From: Kofleriaceae bacterium
GTDB lineage: Bacteria; Myxococcota_A; Polyangia; Haliangiales; Haliangiaceae
Direction: 5' to 3'
Assembly (NCBI GenBank): GCA_016763395.1
Contig: JAESTW010000703.1
Span: 1 to 6,877, forward strand
DNA: 6,877 nt
The translations under genes and the position numbers were made by a program. This document shows positions 1 through 6,478 of the stretch, in pieces. A model generated the notes under the pieces. That model was given only the letters and a program-made list of their open reading frames with translations. It did not search any database and was not told the origin of the DNA. How positions within the stretch are numbered: the stretch's first letter is position 1; every line of letters starts with the position of its first letter.

Positions 1-1158
1 AGCGTGGCTAACATCAGCCAGCTCGTCCATGTCCGCAAGATGGAATCCTCGGAGACCAATAGCGTGAGACATTCCCTTAAAGAATACGCGAAGACCTTTG
101 TCTACAGCGATAAGCATTGCGAGCTTCTTGCGAACGTCAACGCCTTCGAGGCCGAACTTCGATTGCTTGTCCGTACCGCGCAGGTCCGCACGCTGTTTGG
201 TGTCGTATTGTGCTTGCCAGAGCATGTAGAGAAGCCATGCTGCTACCACTTGGATGTCAACTTCAGCGCCCTCAGATTCGAGGAAGCGTTGCATGCCGTA
301 GTTGCCGTCGCCTTCGGTAGTCATTGCCCAGAACTCGCCGATGATACCGACTTTGGGGACAACTCGAGTACGGTCTACTTTGACCGCGCCCATAACTTTG
401 CGGACCTTGTAGACCGCAGCAATGAGGCTGGTGTTGTTGCGGAATGCATCACCGATGATGGCTTTGGAATCTGCTACTGCTTTGTCCGTATCACCTTCAG
501 TAACCTCGTACGGTCGTACTCGGTACATAAGAGCATTGATAACATCACCTAGGAAGATGGCTCGGATAACAGACCAGAAGAAGGTTGGGTTGAGCTCGAG
601 ACCGATCTCGTCACCAGTTGCTTGCTTGAGTCCACCAGTTTGTTGGAAGAGCATGACGCGGAAGCCTTCGAAACCAGAGTCGCGCAGTGCTTTGCGGTAC
701 TCAGTCACGTAGGTGCCAAATCGGCAAGGTCCGCATGCGCCAGCGGTGAGGAAGATATGATTCTTGATGATATCCTCTTTGCTCATGCCGCCCTGTTCCA
801 GTTCGGTCAGGTGCTTAATCAAGTTACCGACAGTGAAGTAGGTTGGGTTGCACTGTCCGCGGTTGCCGAACTCTCGTCCGTACTGAAGTGCGTCGTTAGA
901 AGGCACGTCCATCGGAGCGACTTTGTAGCCAATGCCGTTGAGCGCAGACTGGATAAAGTAATCGTGACTCATGGTCAGGCCGCACACTAAAATTGTGGTG
1001 TGTGCGCGCTGCTTGCGAGTAAATCCGCTTGGAACTTGGTCATTCCAGTGGCCGCCAGTGCTTTTGAGTCCAAGTCGGTCGCGCTCTTGCGCTTCAAATT
1101 CGGCAAGCTTCGCTTCGAGGTTGGATTCTAGATCTTGAATGGATTCGTTGGTATTCAT
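1..1158 (-). CDS. HgdB-like/activase-related iron-sulfur protein (2-hydroxyacyl-CoA dehydratase activator C-terminal part), 3' end beyond window
   Basis: This frame is open from an ATG at 1158 to the window edge (386 codons, no stop), so the gene is partial. After a charged, probably helical N-terminus (residues 1-35) comes a region resembling the C-terminal part of long acyl-CoA dehydratase activase proteins. Motifs are GQCNP followed by TVGNLIKHL (Cys103) and TAGACGPCRFGTY (Cys142, Cys145). Cys59 lies in a strand-like VCGLTMSHDY segment. In relatives, such cysteines are plausible [4Fe-4S] ligands of an HgdB-like domain that meets the activase; cluster binding here is inferred. The gene follows the double-activase gene after 30 bp and is surely cotranscribed with it. 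No clear Shine-Dalgarno precedes the ATG (only an A-rich AAGAAAAAAT), which fits translational coupling or reinitiation. The phase is the same as that of the upstream gene. The substrate is unknown. Long plus-strand frames here are antisense shadows. Confidence 0.88.
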   Translation of the reverse strand, partial: MNTNESIQDLESNLEAKLAEFEAQERDRLGLKSTGGHWNDQVPSGFTRKQRAHTTILVCGLTMSHDYFIQSALNGIGYKVAPMDVPSNDALQYGREFGNRGQCNPTYFTVGNLIKHLTELEQGGMSKEDIIKNHIFLTAGACGPCRFGTYVTEYRKALRDSGFEGFRVMLFQQTGGLKQATGDEIGLELNPTFFWSVIRAIFLGDVINALMYRVRPYEVTEGDTDKAVADSKAIIGDAFRNNTSLIAAVYKVRKVMGAVKVDRTRVVPKVGIIGEFWAMTTEGDGNYGMQRFLESEGAEVDIQVVAAWLLYMLWQAQYDTKQRADLRGTDKQSKFGLEGVDVRKKLAMLIAVDKGLRVFFKGMSHAIGLRGFHLADMDELADVSHA

Positions 1159-1188
1159 GGTCGTATTTTTTCTTACTGGTGTTGGAAA

Positions 1189-4100
1189 TTACTGGATAAC
1201 GTTAAGAGTGTTACCAGCGGATTTTGGTTTCATAGTGAGCAAGAGTTCGCGGTGGAATGCGATTTTCTCTTCGAGAACAGTGTCACCGTCGTTGCCGAGC
1301 GCCTTGAGCTTGGTGCTCATTTGCTCCATAAGCTCGAGCTTTTTAGTCATAAGACTAAGCTCTAGGTCACGCTCTTTCTTTCCGAGATCTTGCAGTTTCT
1401 CAGCAGCGAGCATCAAGGTGTAGCCGTAGGTCTTTACACGAATCTTAATGGAGCCCGCAGGTTTGTTGGCGTCGATGTCGTGAAGTGCTGAGTACGGAGA
1501 CCCTGCCGCCGACATAATGCTGTCGATAAGTCCGTACGTCGGTGCGTCGTGTCCGCATTTGAAGCTCGACAAATCGAGTACAGCAACATTTGGGTGACGA
1601 GAGGCAAACTTGGCTGCCCATACTTTTTGTACGGAGTTGACGCTGTAGTTCTCTGGCCAAACATCATTGATGTCGAGAGGAGAATCGATGTGCTTCTTGC
1701 GAAGGTCATCAGCGAAGTACTTAGCGAGCCACTCTTTGTCTTTCGGAATCGAGCGCATCGACAAGATTGGGTATCCGAGAGCTTGGAACTCTTCCAAGAC
1801 GTCGTGGTTCATACCAGGATCGTTGTGATACGGGCGTCCGATCATCAGAAGAGCCATGCGATCTTCGCTTGCGACTTCTTCTAAGATGTGCTTGCCACGC
1901 TCTTCCATTTGCTTGTCGAACTCGGCAAGTGCTGCCCAGCCTTGATCCATGGCCCAATCGTTCTCGTCTTCGGTAATTCCGAGACGCTCTCCGAAGACAT
2001 CAAACATGATCTTCTTGAAGCGAAGGGGTTCGCTGAGAGACACTGCTGGGTCAAGATACTCGACGTTACGTTCTGTAAAGAAGTCAGTTTCTTTGGTAAA
2101 CGCTGACTTTATAACTTTTGGTGTTCCCGCAACAACCGGACAAGATGCCGTATCCATTACGTTCTCGACATAGGTGGGAACGTGAGTGAGGCAAGGGAAG
2201 AAGATGAAATCGATCGCTTTCTTCTCGTGGTGCTCAAAGAGGATGTTGTGGATGTGTGCCTGGCAGACTTTGCCGGGATAGCATGGATCGATTGAGCCGT
2301 ACTTACCGCCCGCTTGCCAGAGATCTTCCGAGGTCTCGTCGGACCAAACGACATTTCGCTTGTGGATTCCGAGAGTCTCGAAGTAGGTGCGCCAAAGCGG
2401 CCCAGTGAACCACATGTTGAGAACGCGTGGCATCGCAACTCGGATCTTCTTTCGCTTAGCTACCGCCTCTGCAGAAGAGCGTTTGAAGGTTCGTGTGACT
2501 TCTTTTCGTTTTACACTACCAAAGAGTGATCGTTTGATCTCGATGTCCGTCATTTCGGAACCATGATCAGGAAGTGGATCGAACTTGAAGAAGGACTTGA
2601 AACAGAGCTTGGCTTCGAAGTCGACCAAGTTCGGGTACACCTTCATGCGATCGCGGCGAACCTTGTTGAGAGACTTGAGTGCGTCCATGTCCTCAACAGT
2701 GCCCTTTTCGCAGGAGAACCCTGAGATGTAACGAGCTGTTTGTCCGGTTGGAGTCTCTGTATCAATGAAGGTACGAGAACAGTTGTTCGGACAGAAATCA
2801 CACTTGGTGCTGGCGTCGTTGGTGCTAGTGAACTCGATGTTGATCGCGTTGTCCAGCCCGACAAAGGTCGAGGTCCCAGTTCGGCCAACCACTCGTAGTG
2901 CTTCGAATGCCGCGCCGATTGCGCCAGCTTCGCCTGTGTGTGGGTGCACGTAGACTTCGGCACCAGGAACACGTTGTTCAATATAGTCGACCTGAGCCTT
3001 GAGAGCCGCTTTGTTGTGTTGAGTTCCGCCTTGCAACACAAAGACTCGTCCGAGTTCTGCCATACGAGGAATTTGCACAACGTACTGCCAGATGTTCTTT
3101 GGAAGAACCAGCGCTAGACCAGCGAGAAGCTCGTCGCGAGCAAAGCCTTCTTTCTGGAAGTTCACACGATCAGAATCGAGGAAGACTGCACAACCGTAAG
3201 AGAACTTCGGAGAAAGATTCGCGTTAAAAGCGTGTGCGGCGTATTCCTTTACGGGTACACCAAACTGCGCTGCCATCGCCTGAAGCAACATACCGTTGCC
3301 GGCACTGCAGGAGTTGGAGAGTTTGAAGTTCTTAATATCGCCCTGCTGCATGAAGAGCACTTTGATATCTTGTCCGCCGATGTCACAGATGACATCTACT
3401 TCGGGGAAGTAGTGCTTGGCACTCATCATGTGTGCAACGGTCTCGACGATGTTGGCATCAGCCAAGAGCGCCTTTTCCATCACGTCGCCGGCGTAGCCAG
3501 TAACGCCAAAGCCGATGACCTCGATGGTTGCGCCCTGATCTGTGGCCCACTTGCGTAGCTCACTGAACATCTCTCGCATGTCGACAATTGGATTGCCTTT
3601 GGAGAGTTGATAGACCTTCTTTAGAATCACACCCTCTTCGTTAATGAAGACAATCTTAGAAGAAGTAGAACCACCGTCGAGGCCGATAGCGCCGCGGATT
3701 ACTTGTCCGGGCTGCAGTACCGTATCGTCAAATTTGGGAAGCTCGTACTTGTCAAGGAAGGTGTCTCGCTCGCTTTCATCGGCGACAAGTCCAGGACCAG
3801 CGCTCTCACCGAGCTTCTCTTTGCGGCCGTGGTCGATGAACTGCTTTAGATCGTCAAGTCCGGTGTATACCGCGACGTCATTGTCTTCGTACATGCCGAA
3901 TAGAACGGCACCGTAAGCAGCGTATAGATCGGCGTTCTCGGGAACGAAGATCAGTTCGTCAATTGGTACGTCCTTGGGGTACTCGTATCCGCGCTCTTCC
4001 CATGCTTGAGGGATTCGCAGGCGCCAGCACTCTTGCAAGAAGGGCAAGTAGGTGTTGGGACCGCCGAGCAAGAGAACCTTTGCTTTGAGCGTGTTGCCGC

Positions 4101-4743
4101 GAGTAAGTACGGACAAGTTCTGGCTAACGATTGCGTCGGCCAAAGAGCACATGATCTCGTTGCGAGGGATGCCGCTCTTAATAAGGTTGACGATGTCCGT
4201 CTCTGCGAAGACGCCGCATTTGGCAGCGACGTGGTGCAGCTTGGTTGGATCAAAAACCAAGCTCGCGATTTCGTCGGCTGGCATGTCCACTTTCATGAAA
4301 CACTTATCGATAGTGGCGCCGGTACCGGATGCACACTTATCGTTCATCGAAGTCGTCGACTGCTTGTCGCCGGTCTCGGTGTTCTCTTTGAACATGATGA
4401 TCTTGGCATCTTGTCCGCCAAGTTCAATGACACTGCCCACGTCCGGGTGCAGTTCTTCGACGGCCATCGTAACCGCATTCACTTCCTGAACGAACTTCGC
4501 ACCGACATGTGGGGCGATAGGGCCCGAGCCGGAACCAGTCATAAAAATTCTGATCTCGTCGTGCTTTACGTCTGGGAACTCGTTGCCAATTTCGATCAGC
4601 AGTTCCCGAGTAAATTCGGGCTGCTTGGTCTCGTGGCGAACGTACTTCGACCAGAGAATCTTCTTTGTAGTGGGATCGACGACTGTAGTTTTGGCTGTAG
4701 TTGAGCCAATGTCGACGCCTATATAGAGTTTGATTTCGGACAT
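1189..4743 (-). CDS. Double-module acyl-CoA dehydratase activase with DUF2229-like region (BcrA/BadF/HgdC family)
   Basis: This is a 1184-aa cytoplasmic ATPase of the family that drives single electrons into 2-hydroxyacyl-CoA dehydratases or related iron-sulfur partners. Module 1 (about residues 5-285) has the phosphate loop IGVDIGSTTAKT, IELGGQDAK at 106-114, and Cys137 (NDKCASGTG) and Cys176 (AAKCGVFAETD). Module 2 (about 350-620) has IGLDGGSTSSK, CDIGGQDIKV at 453-462, and Cys479 (SNSCSAGNG) and Cys518 (YGCAVFLDSD). A Cys-rich linker follows: C648-x2-C651-x3-C655 and C678. The DUF2229-like region spans about 765-1080, with MPRVLNMW, DPCYPGKVCQAH (Cys821, Cys827), FFPCLTH (Cys851), GRPYHNDPGMNH and SFKCGHDAP (Cys1063). 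The C-terminus (about 1110-1160) looks like a coiled coil. I chose ATG 4743 (MSEIKLYIG) because TAAGGAT lies 11 nt upstream and the family motif starts a few residues later. A TTG at 4773 has no ribosome site. Relatives often carry the next gene's product as a C-terminal extension. The substrate is not deducible. Confidence 0.93.
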   Translation of the reverse strand: MSEIKLYIGVDIGSTTAKTTVVDPTTKKILWSKYVRHETKQPEFTRELLIEIGNEFPDVKHDEIRIFMTGSGSGPIAPHVGAKFVQEVNAVTMAVEELHPDVGSVIELGGQDAKIIMFKENTETGDKQSTTSMNDKCASGTGATIDKCFMKVDMPADEIASLVFDPTKLHHVAAKCGVFAETDIVNLIKSGIPRNEIMCSLADAIVSQNLSVLTRGNTLKAKVLLLGGPNTYLPFLQECWRLRIPQAWEERGYEYPKDVPIDELIFVPENADLYAAYGAVLFGMYEDNDVAVYTGLDDLKQFIDHGRKEKLGESAGPGLVADESERDTFLDKYELPKFDDTVLQPGQVIRGAIGLDGGSTSSKIVFINEEGVILKKVYQLSKGNPIVDMREMFSELRKWATDQGATIEVIGFGVTGYAGDVMEKALLADANIVETVAHMMSAKHYFPEVDVICDIGGQDIKVLFMQQGDIKNFKLSNSCSAGNGMLLQAMAAQFGVPVKEYAAHAFNANLSPKFSYGCAVFLDSDRVNFQKEGFARDELLAGLALVLPKNIWQYVVQIPRMAELGRVFVLQGGTQHNKAALKAQVDYIEQRVPGAEVYVHPHTGEAGAIGAAFEALRVVGRTGTSTFVGLDNAINIEFTSTNDASTKCDFCPNNCSRTFIDTETPTGQTARYISGFSCEKGTVEDMDALKSLNKVRRDRMKVYPNLVDFEAKLCFKSFFKFDPLPDHGSEMTDIEIKRSLFGSVKRKEVTRTFKRSSAEAVAKRKKIRVAMPRVLNMWFTGPLWRTYFETLGIHKRNVVWSDETSEDLWQAGGKYGSIDPCYPGKVCQAHIHNILFEHHEKKAIDFIFFPCLTHVPTYVENVMDTASCPVVAGTPKVIKSAFTKETDFFTERNVEYLDPAVSLSEPLRFKKIMFDVFGERLGITEDENDWAMDQGWAALAEFDKQMEERGKHILEEVASEDRMALLMIGRPYHNDPGMNHDVLEEFQALGYPILSMRSIPKDKEWLAKYFADDLRKKHIDSPLDINDVWPENYSVNSVQKVWAAKFASRHPNVAVLDLSSFKCGHDAPTYGLIDSIMSAAGSPYSALHDIDANKPAGSIKIRVKTYGYTLMLAAEKLQDLGKKERDLELSLMTKKLELMEQMSTKLKALGNDGDTVLEEKIAFHRELLLTMKPKSAGNTLNVIQ

Positions 4744-4753
4744 GCTGATTGGG

Positions 4754-4760
4754 ATCCTTA
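4754..4760 (-). promoter_or_regulatory. Ribosome binding site of the double-activase gene
   Basis: On the minus strand the heptamer reads TAAGGAT, with an AAGGA core complementary to the 16S rRNA 3' end, and 10-11 nt separate it from the ATG at 4743. This decides the start. The longer alternative beginning at TTG 4773 lacks any purine-rich site and would add ten residues ahead of the conserved N-terminus. Confidence 0.7.
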
Positions 4761-4774
4761 GTGCTCTGCACAAA

Positions 4775-4796
4775 CTAGACTGACACGTCAGTCTAG
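4775..4796. promoter_or_regulatory. Operator O1, 22-bp perfect-arm palindrome just after the predicted transcription start
   Basis: Two 10-bp arms, CTAGACTGAC and GTCAGTCTAG, are exact reverse complements around a 2-bp centre (AC). The size and symmetry fit a TetR-family dimer site. It begins about 2 bp downstream of the predicted +1 of the promoter at 4805-4832, where a bound repressor would block initiation or early elongation. It is nearly identical to O2; the centres are 37 bp apart. No third full copy occurs in the window, only stray half-sites inside tetR. Assignment to the adjacent TetR gene is inference from position. Confidence 0.85.
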
Positions 4797-4804
4797 ATGT
4801 GGTG

Positions 4805-4832
4805 ATTCTAACTAGACTGACATGTCAGTCAA
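4805..4832 (-). promoter_or_regulatory. Sigma70-type promoter of the activase operon
   Basis: On the minus strand, a -35 box TTGACT (4827-4832, 5 of 6 matches to consensus) and a -10 box TAGAAT (4805-4810, 5 of 6) are separated by 16 bp. Transcription would start near 4798, giving a leader of about 55 nt before the ATG at 4743. The -35 box and almost the whole spacer lie inside operator O2, and O1 starts just past +1, so the promoter is flanked for repression. It was found by eye; no other pair of this quality was seen in the intergenic region. Confidence 0.72.
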
Positions 4833-4833
4833 G
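4812..4833. promoter_or_regulatory. Operator O2, 22-bp palindrome over the -35 and spacer
   Basis: The arms are CTAGACTGAC and GTCAGTCAAG around an AT centre; 9 of 10 arm positions pair, and the inner 16 bp (GACTGACATGTCAGTC) form a perfect palindrome. The one departure from O1 (T to A in the right arm) creates the TTGACT -35 box on the minus strand, so the operator and promoter sequences are shared. A bound repressor would occlude RNA polymerase. The 37-bp centre spacing relative to O1 is about 3.5 helical turns, so two bound dimers would sit on roughly opposite faces. Confidence 0.83.
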
Positions 4834-4871
4834 AGAATCTCACTATTGGCACCAACTAAATGGCGGAGATC

Positions 4872-4900
4872 CCTTAAAATGAACGAAGTTCGATTTTAGG
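4872..4900 (-). terminator. Imperfect hairpin at the tetR stop codon, possible weak terminator
   Basis: A 12-bp stem (CCT, AAAAT, GAAC pairing with GTTC, ATTTT, AGG) with one bulged base on each side and a 3-nt loop spans the last codon region and TAA stop (4896-4898) of tetR. On the minus strand it is A-rich before and carries CATTTTAAGG after, but it has no long U-tract and is AT-rich. It could therefore be a weak intrinsic terminator or an mRNA 3'-end stabiliser separating tetR from the activase promoter. Confidence 0.4.
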
Positions 4901-5504
4901 CTTGCGAACGGGCAATAACACCGTACAACGCAAAATCAACTAGTTGGGATGCAACTACAGCGACATCTAAGTCTTCTTGGGCAGTAGTCAGTCTCTGGAT
5001 ACCGCCGCGCAAAGATCCGAGAATCTGGGCTGCACACAAACCAGCATCACACTTTTGAACCAAGCCCAAGGCCATTCCGTAGGTTAGCGAGCGCTCAATG
5101 AGCTCCAAAACATGGCCAAAGAAAGCATCGACACCAAGGGCTGATTCACTGTCTGGCGCAAAGCCATATGTAATGACAAGCTGAATTAGCGCCCTATCGG
5201 CGAGGAAGTACTCCAGAACCCGCGTCACATTTTGGTGCAACTGAACGTTCGGAGCCTCTGCTCCCGGCGACATATCCACGCCAATGATCTGCGCATTAAG
5301 CCCCACAAGCGCCGAATCGAGGATTGACTGAAATACCGCGTCCTTGCTCGAAAAGTAGAGATAGAAGGTGCCACGGGCAATGCCAGCGCTCTTGATAATC
5401 TCGTTGATCGACGCGTTGTGAAAGCCGCGCTCAGCAAATACAGCCTTCGCGGCATCGAGAATCTGATGCCGCCGGTGGTCGCGTTTTTGCTCTGCGGTAG
5501 TCAC
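4896..5504 (-). CDS. TetR-family transcriptional repressor
   Basis: The protein has 202 aa, the normal TetR length. Residues 11-60 form the typical N-terminal DNA-binding domain. The first helix is QILDAAKAVFAERGF, the helix-turn-helix runs about 31-50 (ASINEIIKSAGIARGTFYLYF), and it is followed by the conserved SSKDAVFQSIL. The rest (about 65-202) is an all-helical ligand and dimerisation domain too divergent to name a ligand. The start is GTG at 5504, with a modest AGGG about 10 nt upstream. The gene lies directly upstream of, and in the same direction as, the activase operon. The 152-bp gap between them carries two TetR-size palindromes around a promoter, so it very probably represses that operon. 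No copy of the palindrome is seen ahead of tetR itself, so autoregulation through this motif is not supported. An acyl-CoA or related metabolite as inducer would fit the target genes but is speculation. Confidence 0.93.
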   Translation of the reverse strand: MTTAEQKRDHRRHQILDAAKAVFAERGFHNASINEIIKSAGIARGTFYLYFSSKDAVFQSILDSALVGLNAQIIGVDMSPGAEAPNVQLHQNVTRVLEYFLADRALIQLVITYGFAPDSESALGVDAFFGHVLELIERSLTYGMALGLVQKCDAGLCAAQILGSLRGGIQRLTTAQEDLDVAVVASQLVDFALYGVIARSQA

Positions 5505-5695
5505 AGCGCGGCGACCCTAACAAAAGCTTGCCTACATGAATAGGGGCAAAATGCGGGTACGGGATATTGGTATCGCAATCACAGTACCTGGGCGATCCAG
5601 CCTCGCTCGCCTCGGGTTTTGGCCACGACTGCCCTGCCCACTCTACGGCAAAAGAGCCGGGCCTCCAATGCCTGCACGGCGCGCGTCTTTATCAG

Positions 5696-6322
5696 CTACC
5701 AACGCACCGAGAGTCCCGTCAGGAAGTAGTTACTACGCACGTCAAAGCCGTCCTGCCCAGGCAGCGGCGCATCTGTTGCAAAGTTTTCCCCTCCATGAAG
5801 GTAGTGCCCGACACTCAATAGAGCAGTCACCTCCTTTGGCCCCAAGCTGCCTAGCGAAAGTTGAGGGTTCAATACAGGTCTCTTTCTGCGGCCCGCCCAA
5901 TAGACCCGAGGCGTAAATGTGACAAATAGAGAATCGCCCAAATCCCGTGTGAACGCAGCGTAGATTGCGGGTATCAGTACAGATGTCTCCACACCAATCC
6001 CCATGGCGTACTTAGGAGAATCTAAGAACTGATAGTAGACATCAACGCTAGTGTAGGGGATGGCCAGGGGCACCTTGATTTGTACGGCGAGACGATGGTT
6101 ATCGCCAAACTGAAAACCATACTGCGTATCAACCTCAAGGTATGGGCTGACTCCCTGATTGCCCTCGTCGCCGTCGTGACTCGAACTCGGCTCGACATAC
6201 TGAGCGCCGCCAAAAAGTCCAATTGTGGTGCCCGGACTAACCCGTGCATTCGTCCGAGATGTTGTCGGGATGATGCATGCCGTGGTCACAAGAGCCACCA
6301 CACAAATTAGAGCTCGGTACAT
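5696..6322 (-). CDS. Small beta-rich outer-membrane-type lipoprotein, tandem paralogue 1
   Basis: The family is not recognised. The 208-aa product starts with MYRALICVVALVTTAC, a short basic and hydrophobic signal ending in a usable though not ideal lipobox (Thr at -3, Ala at -1, Cys16), suggesting lipid anchoring. The mature part contains a low-complexity acidic stretch (about 43-58), then repeated alternating hydrophobic and polar segments with many Tyr and Phe (LEVDTQYGFQFG, SVDVYYQF, SLFVTFTPRVYW). It ends in TGLSVRW, the terminal aromatic residue typical of outer-membrane beta-strands. A lipid anchor and a barrel-like end together are unusual, so a plain signal peptide for a small barrel is an alternative. 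The last 130 residues are about 60% identical to the neighbouring copy upstream. The start is ATG 6322; only CCGGA precedes it, so the ribosome site is poor. The stop is TAG at 5696. No functional link to the activase operon is visible beyond adjacency and orientation. Confidence 0.75.
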   Translation of the reverse strand: MYRALICVVALVTTACIIPTTSRTNARVSPGTTIGLFGGAQYVEPSSSHDGDEGNQGVSPYLEVDTQYGFQFGDNHRLAVQIKVPLAIPYTSVDVYYQFLDSPKYAMGIGVETSVLIPAIYAAFTRDLGDSLFVTFTPRVYWAGRRKRPVLNPQLSLGSLGPKEVTALLSVGHYLHGGENFATDAPLPGQDGFDVRSNYFLTGLSVRW

Positions 6323-6478
6323 TCCGGAGACAGCTTAACCGTTACCGGGCATTGCACTACTAACAATCTATCGTATTGAGAAAGCTATCGAGGCGATGAC
6401 GTCTCCACTAATCACAATAGCGTATGTCGGGTTGCGATCGGAACACTGGTCCTGAGAGCCGATTCTTGTACTTCCGCC

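Noticed and set aside
4..552. Plus-strand open frame of 182 aa (and further ones at 622-990)
   Set aside because: Antisense to the well-supported HgdB-like gene on the minus strand, with no family resemblance; the minus-strand translation carries clear family motifs.
4006..4704. Plus-strand open frame of 232 aa
   Set aside because: Fully inside the activase gene on the opposite strand; its length is explained by codon bias, and the product resembles nothing.
4744..4773. Ten-residue N-terminal extension of the activase from TTG 4773
   Set aside because: No ribosome site, abuts operator O1, and the conserved N-terminus starts at the ATG 4743, which has a good TAAGGAT.
4987..4994. GTCAGTCT inside tetR as a third operator
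   Set aside because: Only a half-site; the other side shows no complementary arm. The same applies to TTGACTGA near 5325.
5536..5916. Plus-strand open frames of 126 and 84 aa between tetR and the lipoprotein gene
   Set aside because: Mostly antisense to the end of the lipoprotein gene, with Pro/Arg/Ser-rich composition and no recognisable domain or convincing ribosome site.
6323..6478. Possible promoter or terminator between the two paralogues
   Set aside because: Only a 5-bp ATCGG/CCGAT repeat with a 17-base loop and no convincing -35/-10 pair; not enough to annotate.
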